From: CAZWVA01 sp964636885
GTDB lineage: Bacteria; Desulfobacterota_D; UBA1144; Nemesobacterales; CSP1-2
DNA: 64,000 bases
Assembly: GCA_964636885.1 (NCBI GenBank)
Contig: CAZWVA010000002.1
Span: 1-64,000 of the forward strand
Direction of reading: 5' to 3'
Positions 53,215 through 61,743 of the stretch are shown here, in pieces; within the stretch, counting starts at the first letter, position 1, and every line of letters begins with the position of its first letter. The notes beneath the pieces are model-generated. The model was not told the origin of the DNA. It worked only from the letters and a program-made list of their open reading frames with translations, and ran no database searches. Made by a program: the position numbers and the translations under genes.

Positions 53215-54180
53215 ATGCGAGAGCTGATTTCGGCCTTACGTTCCTCTCCCCGGTTGAATCAGAAGGGAAGGCTGAAAGAGCTATGGCGCTTACTTCCCCG
53301 CGTTTGTAAGGCTGACGGGAGCGACGTGGTTCTTGGCGACGATGCCGCTGCTATTAAGGACGGGGATGGTTATCTGCTCCTTGCCGCCGAAGGCGTCTAT
53401 CATCCACTTTTAAAATCGAACCCTTACCTTGCCGGCCGTACCTCGGTTCTCACAAACGTAAACGATATATACGCTATGGGTGGAAGGCCGATAGCGATTG
53501 TGGACGTGCTTTTTGCGTCTGATTCTGAAGAGTCGGGTGAGGTGCTTCGCGGGATTAGGGATAATTCATCCCGTTACGGGGTCCCGGTGGTCGGTGGGCA
53601 CTTGACCGAGGAGGCTACCTCCTCTTCCCTTTCCGTCTTCATACTGGGTAGGGCTAGGAAACTGCTCTCCGGTTTTAATGCCGAGGCGGGGGATGATCTG
53701 GTTTTTATCTCCAACCTCAATGGAAGGTTCTATCCGGGGTTTAATTTCTGGGATTCCTCTAGTGGTCTCAGCGATGGGGATGTCCTAACCCATTTGGAAC
53801 TCCTTCCCCAAATAGCCGAGGAGGGGCTCGCCGATGCGGCAAGGGACGTGAGCATGGCGGGACTTATAGGCTCCACATTGATGCTCCTTGAGGGCTCTGG
53901 GAAGGGGGCTGAGATCCATATAGACAGGATTCCAGCACCCTTTGAGGTTCCCCTAAAGGAGTGGCTTCTTACGTTTCCAAGCTTTGGTTTCGTCTTATCC
54001 CTAAGACCGCAAAACACCCAAAGGGTTGAGGATAGGTTCAGACGATTGGGACTTGCATGCGAGAGGATCGGTAAGGTGACCTCTGAGCCCCTCGTGTTGT
54101 TCATCAACGATAAGGGTGAAAGGGGCCTCTTTTGGGATCTTAGCTCGGAGCCTTTAATCGGGCTTGGAGAGGTTAGGTAA
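53215..54180 (+). CDS. nitF: AIR-synthase-like protein, Sll0787 (NitF) type
   Basis: 321 residues of the PurM/SelD/ThiL superfamily: LGDDAAAIKDGDGYLLLAAE (metal/ATP site), SVLTNVNDIYAMGGRPIAIV and the C-terminal domain with ARDVSMAGLIGSTLMLLEGS. PurM-fold enzymes use ATP to activate an amide or selenium compound. The Sll0787-type form belongs to the Nit1C cluster, next to the acetyltransferase as here. AGGAGAAACAG precedes the ATG. The substrate is unknown. Confidence 0.82.
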   Translation: MRELISALRSSPRLNQKGRLKELWRLLPRVCKADGSDVVLGDDAAAIKDGDGYLLLAAEGVYHPLLKSNPYLAGRTSVLTNVNDIYAMGGRPIAIVDVLFASDSEESGEVLRGIRDNSSRYGVPVVGGHLTEEATSSSLSVFILGRARKLLSGFNAEAGDDLVFISNLNGRFYPGFNFWDSSSGLSDGDVLTHLELLPQIAEEGLADAARDVSMAGLIGSTLMLLEGSGKGAEIHIDRIPAPFEVPLKEWLLTFPSFGFVLSLRPQNTQRVEDRFRRLGLACERIGKVTSEPLVLFINDKGERGLFWDLSSEPLIGLGEVR

Positions 54181-54216
54181 ATGCAATATATATATCTGCT
54201 TCGATCGGGTGGTTAA

Positions 54217-54804
54217 ATGGCTGAAGAAAAGAACCAAGTGGATAGGATCATCCTAAAACTGGGAGAGAAGATAAAAAGGCTTCGTATAGAAAAGGGCTGG
54301 TCCCTTCAGGATCTATCGAAAAAATCGGGTATCTCTGCAGCCGGGATCCATAAGATCGAGTCTAACGGGATAATCCCTACCATAACCACCATGATGAAGA
54401 TCGCCGATGCCTTGGGAAAAAGGGTTAGCTTCTTTATAGAGGAGGAGGGAGAAGAGGAGGATGCCGTTTTTGTTCCCGCGAAGGAGCGGGAGACGATCTT
54501 CACATTCAAGAAGGGGCTTGATCTTCAGGGTATCTCCGCAAAGAAATACGGGGATTTCATTATGACGGCGGCTTATTCTATAGTTGATGTGGGGGCATCG
54601 AGTGGGAAAAAACCCATGGTGCATCGTGGGGAGGAATTGGTCTACTGTCTTCAGGGAAAGATGGAGTTCAAGGTGAAGGGCAAAACCTATGTCTTAAACC
54701 CTGGCGATAGCCTCCATTTTAGGACACACGTAGAGCATAGCTGGAGGAATATAGGCGATATTCAGGCAAAACTGATATGGGTGCTCGCCGTCCCTCCATC
54801 ATAA
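54217..54804 (+). CDS. XRE-family regulator with cupin domain
   Basis: 195 residues. An N-terminal helix-turn-helix (LGEKIKRLRIEKGWSLQDLS; KSGISAAGIHKIESNGIIPT) is joined to a C-terminal cupin (HRGEELVYCLQGKMEFKVKG; LNPGDSLHFRTHVEHSWRNI). Such regulators bind a small ligand in the cupin and control adjacent catabolic genes. Here it stands between the Nit-like and All-like genes and is their probable common regulator. A 15-bp inverted repeat 18 bp after its stop could be its operator. Confidence 0.85.
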   Translation: MAEEKNQVDRIILKLGEKIKRLRIEKGWSLQDLSKKSGISAAGIHKIESNGIIPTITTMMKIADALGKRVSFFIEEEGEEEDAVFVPAKERETIFTFKKGLDLQGISAKKYGDFIMTAAYSIVDVGASSGKKPMVHRGEELVYCLQGKMEFKVKGKTYVLNPGDSLHFRTHVEHSWRNIGDIQAKLIWVLAVPPS

Positions 54805-54821
54805 GGGATTCGTGAATGTCT

Positions 54822-54836
54822 ACTCGGCAACCGAGT
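54822..54836. promoter_or_regulatory. Inverted repeat before the DUF1116 gene
   Basis: ACTCGG-CAA-CCGAGT is a perfect 6-3-6 repeat in the short gap between the XRE-cupin gene and the DUF1116 gene, ending about 20 bases before the preferred ATG. It could be an operator or an RNA hairpin controlling expression of the following genes. Confidence 0.4.
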
Positions 54837-54855
54837 GGTTACGGGGTTAAGTCAC

Positions 54856-56160
54856 ATGGTATCTAGAACAAAGGGAAAGGAAGTGGGTGGCTTAGAAAGG
54901 TACTTGGGTGAGCGAATCATAAGGGCTAATCGGCTTGCCATAGAAAGGATTCTTTCCGTTGAGCCTGTCCTTGTCGATGTGGATACCGCTCTTAACGTCA
55001 TCCCAGGCATGACCCCAAATACGGTGCTTCACGCAGGCCCCCCAATAGAGTGGGAGAGGATGTGCGATCCTATGAAAAGGGCCGTTAGGGGGGCTTTGAT
55101 ATTTGAGGGGCTAGCGGCCGACGAAGGGGAGGCTGAAAAACTGCTTCTCATGGATAAGGTTAAACTCTCTCCAAACCATCACCATGGTTCCGTAGGCCCA
55201 ATGACTGGGGTCATTTCCCCTTCTATGCCCGTGGTTGTTACGAGGGACCCGACATTCGGCAGAACGGCCTACTCCACCTTTAATGAGGGCGGGGGAAAGG
55301 TCCTATGGTTTGGAGCCTTCGGAAAAGAAACCCTGGAGCGCCTCAGGTGGATACGGGATGTGTTTGGTCCCTTAATGAAGAAGGCGATTTCAAGAACCGG
55401 GGGGATCCCGATCTGGAATATACTGGCCCAGGGGATTCAGATGGGAGATGAGTGTCATAACCGTCATGCGGCTTCTACGAACCTCTTCCTCAAGGGAATG
55501 GTAGAGCCCCTTTTTTCTTTGGATTCGTCGAAGGATGCCGTCCTTCAAGCCTATCGCTTTATAGCCGGAAACAGCCACTTTTTTCTTAACATCACAATGA
55601 CGGCATGCAAACTCGCAATGGACGCCGCACGCTATATAGAGGACTCTACCGTTGTGACTGCCATGTCCCGAAACGGAACAGATTTCGGGATACGTGTTAG
55701 CGGTCTTGGGGATAGCTGGTTTATAGCCCCTTCTCCCTATCTCCTTGATGCCCTCTATAACCCGGGATACGGTCCCGACGACGGTGCGCCCGATATAGGG
55801 GATAGCTCTATTATCGAGACCATGGGGCTCGGCGGGTTTGCCATCGCCTCTGCCCCTGCCATGGCCTCATTTGCCGGAGGGGGTTTCCAGGAGGCCGTGG
55901 GTATCACGAAGCGGATGGAGCTAATAACCATCGCTAAGAATCCTAAGTTCGGAATTCCCGTTCTGGACTTTGAAGGAACCCCATTGGGGATCGATGTGCG
56001 CAGGGTCGTTGAAACGGGGATCCTCCCAAGTATAAACAGCGCTGTGATTCATAAGAGCTCGGGGGCTGGACAGATTGGAGCCGGGATTGTGAGGGCTCCC
56101 TATGAGTGCTTTAAAAAGGCCATCATGGCCTTTGGTAAGAGGTATAAGCTGGTGGCTTAA
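54856..56160 (+). CDS. allG: DUF1116 protein, AllG (YlbE)-like carbamoyltransferase subunit
   Basis: About 434 residues of the DUF1116 family: MTPNTVLHAGPPIEWERMCD, LSPNHHHGSVGPMTGVISPS, GDECHNRHAASTNLFLKGMV, NSHFFLNITMTACKLAMDAA and SRNGTDFGIRVSGLGDSWFI are family hallmarks. AllG, together with AllF and AllH, forms the recently recognised oxamate carbamoyltransferase of anaerobic allantoin use. I prefer ATG at 54856 (GGGG ten bases upstream) over GTG at 54835. The next gene is the AllF/FdrA homologue. The exact substrate here need not be oxamate. Confidence 0.85.
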   Translation: MVSRTKGKEVGGLERYLGERIIRANRLAIERILSVEPVLVDVDTALNVIPGMTPNTVLHAGPPIEWERMCDPMKRAVRGALIFEGLAADEGEAEKLLLMDKVKLSPNHHHGSVGPMTGVISPSMPVVVTRDPTFGRTAYSTFNEGGGKVLWFGAFGKETLERLRWIRDVFGPLMKKAISRTGGIPIWNILAQGIQMGDECHNRHAASTNLFLKGMVEPLFSLDSSKDAVLQAYRFIAGNSHFFLNITMTACKLAMDAARYIEDSTVVTAMSRNGTDFGIRVSGLGDSWFIAPSPYLLDALYNPGYGPDDGAPDIGDSSIIETMGLGGFAIASAPAMASFAGGGFQEAVGITKRMELITIAKNPKFGIPVLDFEGTPLGIDVRRVVETGILPSINSAVIHKSSGAGQIGAGIVRAPYECFKKAIMAFGKRYKLVA

Positions 56161-56191
56161 TGCCACTTCGGACATTAGAAGGGGAAGGGAA

Positions 56192-57781
56192 TTGCCAGTA
56201 ATAAGCACAGTCAAGAAGAACCACTACCAGGATTCCATGAAGCTCATGCAGATAAGCCAGAGGCTTAGTGCGCTTCCCGGTATAAGAAAGGCCTCGGCCA
56301 TCATGGCGACAGAGGCCAATCTAAGGATGCTTAAGGAATCCGGATTAATCGGCGAACCCCCGGACTCGGTGAGCGCAAACGATCTCATAGTGGCCATTGA
56401 GGCTGAATCCGAGAGCGCCGCAAGGGGGGCGATTGAGAGGCTGGACTCCCTCCTTACCCCTCCACGGACCGAGGTTATTGGAAAAGCGGAATATAGGAGC
56501 CTTGATTCAGCTCATTCGGCTCTTCCTCAGGCAAACCTCTTGGTGGTTTCCCTTCCCGGTCAGTACGCGAAGATCGAGGTGGCAAAGGCGATTGAGAGAG
56601 GACTCCATACGTTTCTCTTCAGCGATAACCTGACTGTGGAGGAGGAGATAGAACTAAAGGAAAGGGCAAGGGAAAGAGGGCTTCTCGTCATGGGGCCTGG
56701 GTGCGGCACCGCGATAATAAACGGAGTAGGGCTTGGGTTTGCAAACGTTGTGAGAAGGGGACCGATCGGGGTTATTGCGGCTGCTGGAACCGGGATGCAG
56801 GAGGTTACAACCCTAATCCACAATATGGGCTCAGGGATCTCCCATGCGATTGGACTCGGTGGGAGAGACCTATCGGAAAGGGTAGGCGGCATTATGGCGA
56901 TGGAGGCGATAAGGATGCTCGAGAGGGATGAGAGCACCGAGGTTCTCCTTCTAGTTTCTAAGCCGCCTTCAGAAAGGATAGCGAAGACGGTGATTGACCT
57001 CATTCGTGATTATGGAAAACCCGCCGTCATCTGCTTTCTCGGAGAGGGGATTCGGAGGAAAGAGGAGGGCTCAAGGATCCGTTTTTCATCCACCCTCGAG
57101 GGGGCGGCTCTTGAGGCCTTAAAATTCATAAGGGACTCTATAGGGATTCCCGATAAAAGGGGTCTTCTGGACTCCCGCTTGAGAAGGAGGGCCGAGGGGT
57201 TTATTAAATCCCTGGATCCAAAACAGCGTTACCTTCGTGGGTTGTTCTCCGGGGGTACCCTCTGCTACGAGGCCCAGCAGGTGCTTACCCCGATCTTGGG
57301 AAGGGTTTATTCAAACGCCCCCCTTCATAGAGAAAACAAGCTGGATGATTCAAATCGGAGTAAGGGTCATACGTGTATTGACCTTGGTGAGGAAGAATTC
57401 ACCGTGGGGCGTCCTCATCCTATGATGGATTCCACTCTAAGGAGCGAGAGACTCCTGAGGGAGGCGTCTTATCCGGGCACGGCCGTAATACTCTTTGACG
57501 TGGTTCTCGGATACGTGGCGAGTCCAGACCCAGCCGGTGACCTCCTCCCTGCGATTAAGGAAGCAAAAAGGATAGCGAGGAGTAAGGGACGTACCCTGGC
57601 TTTTGTGGCCCACGTCTGCGGGACGGAAGGGGACCCCCAGGGCTTAAGATCGCAAGAAGAGAAACTTAGAAAGGCGGGGGTTTTGGTTTTTCCCACAAAC
57701 GCCCTAGCCTCTAGGGTCGCAGGTTGGATTACGACAAGGGGTAAAAAGGGACTGGAGACCTTAAGGCAGGGCATACAATAG
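56192..57781 (+). CDS. fdrA: FdrA (AllF)-like acyl-CoA-synthetase-fold protein
   Basis: About 529 residues. Succinyl-CoA-synthetase-like fold with VIAAAGTGMQEVTTLIHNMG, GLGGRDLSERVGGIMAMEAI and the C-terminal YPGTAVILFDVVLGYVASPD. Together with AllG and AllH it forms the oxamate carbamoyltransferase. I chose TTG at 56192 because it leaves no overlap with DUF1116, follows AGAAGGGGAAGGG, and gives an N-terminus (VKKNHYQDSMKLMQISQRL) that lines up with FdrA of E. coli; ATG at 56102 would overlap the previous gene by 59 bp. Carbamate kinase follows 19 bp later. Confidence 0.85.
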   Translation: MPVISTVKKNHYQDSMKLMQISQRLSALPGIRKASAIMATEANLRMLKESGLIGEPPDSVSANDLIVAIEAESESAARGAIERLDSLLTPPRTEVIGKAEYRSLDSAHSALPQANLLVVSLPGQYAKIEVAKAIERGLHTFLFSDNLTVEEEIELKERARERGLLVMGPGCGTAIINGVGLGFANVVRRGPIGVIAAAGTGMQEVTTLIHNMGSGISHAIGLGGRDLSERVGGIMAMEAIRMLERDESTEVLLLVSKPPSERIAKTVIDLIRDYGKPAVICFLGEGIRRKEEGSRIRFSSTLEGAALEALKFIRDSIGIPDKRGLLDSRLRRRAEGFIKSLDPKQRYLRGLFSGGTLCYEAQQVLTPILGRVYSNAPLHRENKLDDSNRSKGHTCIDLGEEEFTVGRPHPMMDSTLRSERLLREASYPGTAVILFDVVLGYVASPDPAGDLLPAIKEAKRIARSKGRTLAFVAHVCGTEGDPQGLRSQEEKLRKAGVLVFPTNALASRVAGWITTRGKKGLETLRQGIQ

Positions 57782-57800
57782 GGGTTAATGGAGAAATCGG

Positions 57801-58739
57801 ATGAAGGTGGCCGTGGTAGCGTTTGGTGGAAATGCCCTCATGGATTTTAGCGGCAAGAGCAGTTACGCCGAACAGGTGATGAAGGCCGAAAAGATGTGTA
57901 AAGAGATATTGAGTCTATTTGAACTCGGCTATGCCGTCATAATCACTCACGGAAACGGTCCACAGGTCGGCAATCTCCTCATGCAACAGGAGTGTTTAGC
58001 TGGTTCCATTCCGCCTATGCCACTCGATGTCTGTGATGCGATGACACAGGGACAGATGGGTTATATGATAGAGCAGACGCTGAGAAACGCATTTACTAAG
58101 AATAGCATGAAGAAACCAGTCGTCTCTATCGTTACACAGGTGGTTGTTTCTGAGAACGACCCTGCCTTTAGGAATCCCACGAAGTTTATCGGCCCGTTCT
58201 TTAGTAAGGAGGAAAGCGAGTCGCTTAGGAGGGAAAGGGGATGGCAGATGAAGGAGGATTCTGGAAGGGGTTGGAGGCGCGTTGTGCCGTCCCCAAGGCC
58301 GGTTGATATAGTTGAAAGAGACGAGATTGAGGAGATGGTAAAGAGGGATTTTGTCGTAATAGCATGCGGGGGCGGAGGGATCCCGGTTCTTCAAGATAAG
58401 AAGGGAAGGCTTAAAGGTGTTGCCGCCGTAATCGATAAGGACTTTGCGGCCGAAAGGCTTGCAAGCCTTATAGGCGCGGAGATGCTCCTCTTAATCACAT
58501 CTGTAAGTCAGGTATCCATCTTCTACGGGACCCCAAAGCAGAGGAGCATAGAGAAGATGACGCTTAAGGAAGCCGAGAGGTATAGGGACGAAGGGCACTT
58601 TCCGCCTGGGAGTATGGGGCCCAAGATCGAAGCCGCTATTAAGTTTCTCCATTCGGGCGGCAAGAGAACGATCATAACCTCCTTAGAAAACATAAAAGCG
58701 GCGATAAGGGGGGAGGGTGGGACGGAGATAGTGCCATGA
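57801..58739 (+). CDS. arcC: Carbamate kinase
   Basis: 312 residues, full length. AFGGNALMDFSG (N-terminal nucleotide/carbamate region), VIITHGNGPQVGNLLMQQEC and VVIACGGGGIPVLQDKKGRL are the family signatures. It converts carbamoyl phosphate and ADP to ATP, CO2 and ammonia. It follows the AllG/AllF homologues directly, so it probably collects their carbamoyl phosphate, as AllK does in the oxamate pathway. The TGA overlaps the ATG of a 56-residue frame (ATGA). Confidence 0.94.
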   Translation: MKVAVVAFGGNALMDFSGKSSYAEQVMKAEKMCKEILSLFELGYAVIITHGNGPQVGNLLMQQECLAGSIPPMPLDVCDAMTQGQMGYMIEQTLRNAFTKNSMKKPVVSIVTQVVVSENDPAFRNPTKFIGPFFSKEESESLRRERGWQMKEDSGRGWRRVVPSPRPVDIVERDEIEEMVKRDFVVIACGGGGIPVLQDKKGRLKGVAAVIDKDFAAERLASLIGAEMLLLITSVSQVSIFYGTPKQRSIEKMTLKEAERYRDEGHFPPGSMGPKIEAAIKFLHSGGKRTIITSLENIKAAIRGEGGTEIVP

Positions 58740-58906
58740 TTAAAATGCGCGTAGAAAAGAGACAGGTGTTTGTTTCCGGTGCTTCGTGCTTAGGTATTAA
58801 GCATGAGTCATATGGGATTTCAAAAAAAATCGCTCTTTTTTATGTCTTAGGAGGGTCTTTGGATTGGTATGTTCTTTGCAAACGGGATATGAGGGAAGCG
58901 AAATGA
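58736..58906 (+). CDS. 56-residue unknown protein coupled to carbamate kinase
   Basis: ATG at 58736 overlaps the carbamate kinase stop (ATGA) and opens 56 codons ending at TGA 58904-58906. The product has a central hydrophobic patch (KKIALFYVLGGSLDWYVLC) and basic ends. The overlap is typical of real coupled genes, but the coding sequence is too short to judge by composition and I know no relative. The other 112 bases up to the amidohydrolase hold a possible promoter (TTGCTC, 17 bp, TAAGAT) and its strong ribosome site. Confidence 0.45.
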   Translation: MIKMRVEKRQVFVSGASCLGIKHESYGISKKIALFYVLGGSLDWYVLCKRDMREAK

Positions 58907-59018
58907 AGGAATCGAAAGGCGGTGATTTAATAGATTGCTCTTTATTTGTTTTTATATTAAGATGGAGGATGCTAAAGCCCGGATTAAGAAATCCCATATA
59001 AAAGGAGGTGAAAGAGAG

Positions 59019-59864
59019 ATGAAGATAAATAGAAAGGTGTTTGATGCCCATAGCCATATAGGCGAACTCCCCGCATACAGGTTCTATGACCTCAAGGAAC
59101 CCGTAAAGCCGACGGTGATTGAGTATCCATCTTCAAAGGAATATCTGAAGCACATGGATGAATACGGTGTGGACAGGGCGATGGTCATATCCAATTACGG
59201 GGTTCCCGATTCGGGACAGCCGTTTACCCTAAACCCACTTGTAATCGATAGCGTCCACAAGGCGGACAGACTCGTTGGCGCCATCTGGGTTTCTGGTATG
59301 GCAAAGGATAAAGAGCGAACGGAGGAGGCGCTAAGGCACGTAAAGGAAAAGGGGATAGTGGCATTAAAGGCTACGTGTCTCCTTGGAGGGACCTATAAGC
59401 CCAGCGAGTGGGACGAGACGACAAGGGGGATATGGGAGGGCATAGTGAAGGCGGCTGAGGAGAATAACCTCGTTCTACATATTCACACAAGCCCAGGAGG
59501 CGGTTCCGATGTGGGAAACGCATTCGAGTTTGTGAAGGAATATGGAAAACGGATTAAGATCCATATAGTTCATATGGGAGGGGGTGTTAGTGGTCATATA
59601 AGGCTCGTTCCCAGGTTCATAGAACTCATTCAAGACGGTTATCAGGTCTATACGGATACCACATGGGCTATCGGTTTTGGTTCTAGATGGTTGCTCTATG
59701 AGATTGAACGTACTGGTATAGGCACGGATAACGTGCTCTTTGCCTCTGATACGCCCTGGGGGGATTTTCCGTCTGAGTACTGGAAGGTTGAGGGGGCAAA
59801 GATCTCGGAGGAGTTAAAGAACAAGATCTTCTGGGAAAACGCCCAGAGGCTTTATTCCAGATAG
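59019..59864 (+). CDS. TIM-barrel amidohydrolase (amidohydrolase-2 type)
   Basis: About 281 residues. The metal-ligand series is complete: FDAHSHIG (His11 and His13), LHIHTSPGG (near 155), IHIVHMGGG (near 185) and FASDTPWGD (Asp near 241). Amidohydrolase-2 enzymes cleave C-N, C-O or C-C bonds, often in decarboxylations or lactone and amide hydrolysis. ATG at 59019 has the perfect AAAGGAGGTG ribosome site. It is placed between carbamate kinase and the Nit-like genes, in the position where a nitrilase would be in a Nit1C cluster. Confidence 0.85.
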   Translation: MKINRKVFDAHSHIGELPAYRFYDLKEPVKPTVIEYPSSKEYLKHMDEYGVDRAMVISNYGVPDSGQPFTLNPLVIDSVHKADRLVGAIWVSGMAKDKERTEEALRHVKEKGIVALKATCLLGGTYKPSEWDETTRGIWEGIVKAAEENNLVLHIHTSPGGGSDVGNAFEFVKEYGKRIKIHIVHMGGGVSGHIRLVPRFIELIQDGYQVYTDTTWAIGFGSRWLLYEIERTGIGTDNVLFASDTPWGDFPSEYWKVEGAKISEELKNKIFWENAQRLYSR

Positions 59865-59891
59865 AAATCCAAAGAAAGGAGGTAATAAAAG

Positions 59892-60383
59892 ATGGCGGTA
59901 GATAGGGTAAAAGGAGAGAGACCACAGAAGGGAAAGGCGATTGTCAATTATGAGGAGAAGTTATTTCCCGATTATAAAGCGAATCCGGGAGAAAAGGCTC
60001 TATTCCTCGTCCACACGGTCCCGTATGAGGGCTCTGTGGCAGGTATAAATATGCTTACGGCTATAAGGTGTAAGAGGAAGGGCTATGATACGAGCGTTCT
60101 TTTCTACGGCCCAGCCTCGGCCATACCTGTATACAGGGGCTGGCCCAATATAGGAGACGACGCATATGGCGCCGGGATACAGCTCTACCCCAATCTCGTT
60201 GAGAGGATGCTAAAGGAGGGAATAAAGGTCTATGCATGTCGCTTTTCAGCTGCCTGCCTTATAGGTGTGAGGGAAGAAGACATGCTGGAGGGTGTGACAC
60301 CAATACATCCTACTGATATTCTAGATATAGTGATCGAACACCATAGGGCCGGTGCAATGATATTTAGTACGTGGACTGTGTAG
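59892..60383 (+). CDS. nitB: MSMEG_0572/Sll0783-family (NitB-like) nitrogen-starvation protein
   Basis: 163 residues, clearly of the Sll0783 type: NYEEKLFPDYKANPGEKALF, VHTVPYEGSVAGINMLTAIR and YACRFSAACLIGVREEDMLE. It has a DsrE-like Rossmann layout with a conserved Cys in the YACRF turn. In cyanobacteria and others the gene is induced by nitrogen starvation and clusters with nitrilase; the reaction is unknown. AAGGAGGTAA is the ribosome site. Confidence 0.9.
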   Translation: MAVDRVKGERPQKGKAIVNYEEKLFPDYKANPGEKALFLVHTVPYEGSVAGINMLTAIRCKRKGYDTSVLFYGPASAIPVYRGWPNIGDDAYGAGIQLYPNLVERMLKEGIKVYACRFSAACLIGVREEDMLEGVTPIHPTDILDIVIEHHRAGAMIFSTWTV

Positions 60384-60537
60384 TACTTAAGGATTAGTTT
60401 AGATTAACTCCCTGTGGTCTAAAGAAACGGACCGCTTGGTTTAGAGCTGTCACTGGGATTTCGGATGTACCGATTGCGGTCTTGCGATTGTGGGTTTTGA
60501 CCGGATCTTGGGGATCCGAGATCAGAAGGAGGGGATT

Positions 60538-61668
60538 ATGGATTCAAGGACCCTAAAAGTAGAGTTACAGAGTTATGGGCTTAGGATTCCCGATACGAGG
60601 GGCATAAGGAGGGGTGGAGCAGGACCTACGGGTGGGATCCATATCAAGATCCTTCCCGACAGTGAGGGGAACGTGCCTGTTGTAGGCGATTTCGTTGATT
60701 CCTCTCCGTATTATCTGGACCGGATAAACGGTGAATACTGGGTTTTTAAAAACGACGTTGCCGTAGCTCAGGTAGAGCTCATGGGGGTGGCGAGGTTCTA
60801 CGACTATAAGACCTCATCCGGGATACCGATGCAAAGGGTCGGACTCCTCCACTGCCCGACTACATTTGCCACAACGCTCCTTCAAACCTGCGATTTCTGG
60901 GAGGACGAGAGGCGTTGCAAGTTTTGCGGGATCGAACTCACGCTTAAGGATAGGAGTACAGTAGGATTTAAGAACGCAAAGAGCCTGGTTGAGACCATAC
61001 TCTGTGCAAAGGAACTAGATGGGATTACGAATATAGTTTTTACCTCCGGGGTTGCCAAGGACGAGGAAAAGGCACTCTCAAAATACGCCGAGATATGTTC
61101 GGAGGTGAAGAGATCGACCGATCTACCGATACAGCTTCAGATAATTCCACCCGGGGACCTATCATGGCTTAAGAGGCTGAGGGATGCCGGTGTAGATGCC
61201 CTCGGTGTTCACATCGAAACCTTCGATCCAGACGTGTTTGAAAAGATAACCCCTGGAAAGGCGAGGATCGGGTTTAATAGGTACGTTGAGACGTGGAAGG
61301 AGGCCGTGAACGTCTTTGGGAGGTGGCAGGTTAGTACATACGTGCTTGTTGGACTCGGGGAGAGACTAGAGACGATAATAGAGGGAACGGCCCTCTGCGC
61401 CGACATAGGGGTTTATCCGTTCATCGTTCCGTTTCGACCGATTGCGGGAACGCCTATGGAGAATGTAAGGCCACCCGATCCCAAGGTGATGGAGTATGTC
61501 TATACAGAGGCCGCAAAGGTGCTTTCAAGGTATGATGGGGGCTCAAAGAGCAGTAAGGCGGGGTGTGTAAGCTGTGGTGAGTGCTCTGCGCTCCCCGATT
61601 TTGAAAGGGCTTTAAATCCCGGTGGGGTGGGATTTAAAAGGTTTGTAAAACCGACTAACGTGATCTGA
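60538..61668 (+). CDS. nitD: MSMEG_0568-type radical SAM protein (NitD-like)
   Basis: 376 residues. The N-terminus VELQSYGLRIPDTRGIRRGG is typical of the MSMEG_0568 family. The likely iron-sulfur ligands are Cys118, Cys127 and Cys130 (CX8CX2C, not the usual CX3CX2C), with another Cys106. Three further cysteines (343, 346, 349) near the C-terminus could bind a second cluster. TIM-barrel strands follow, for example LGVHIETFDPDVFEKITPGK. ATG at 60538 has AAGGAGGGG just upstream. It probably performs radical chemistry on the nitrogen compound handled by this cluster; the reaction is unknown. Confidence 0.88.
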   Translation: MDSRTLKVELQSYGLRIPDTRGIRRGGAGPTGGIHIKILPDSEGNVPVVGDFVDSSPYYLDRINGEYWVFKNDVAVAQVELMGVARFYDYKTSSGIPMQRVGLLHCPTTFATTLLQTCDFWEDERRCKFCGIELTLKDRSTVGFKNAKSLVETILCAKELDGITNIVFTSGVAKDEEKALSKYAEICSEVKRSTDLPIQLQIIPPGDLSWLKRLRDAGVDALGVHIETFDPDVFEKITPGKARIGFNRYVETWKEAVNVFGRWQVSTYVLVGLGERLETIIEGTALCADIGVYPFIVPFRPIAGTPMENVRPPDPKVMEYVYTEAAKVLSRYDGGSKSSKAGCVSCGECSALPDFERALNPGGVGFKRFVKPTNVI

Positions 61669-61743
61669 TCTTTTTGGATTTGTATAAATGACTCCCTTCT
61701 TCCTCTCGTGGAAGTCGGAGGAGGTCTAAGAGGTGATGGTAAG

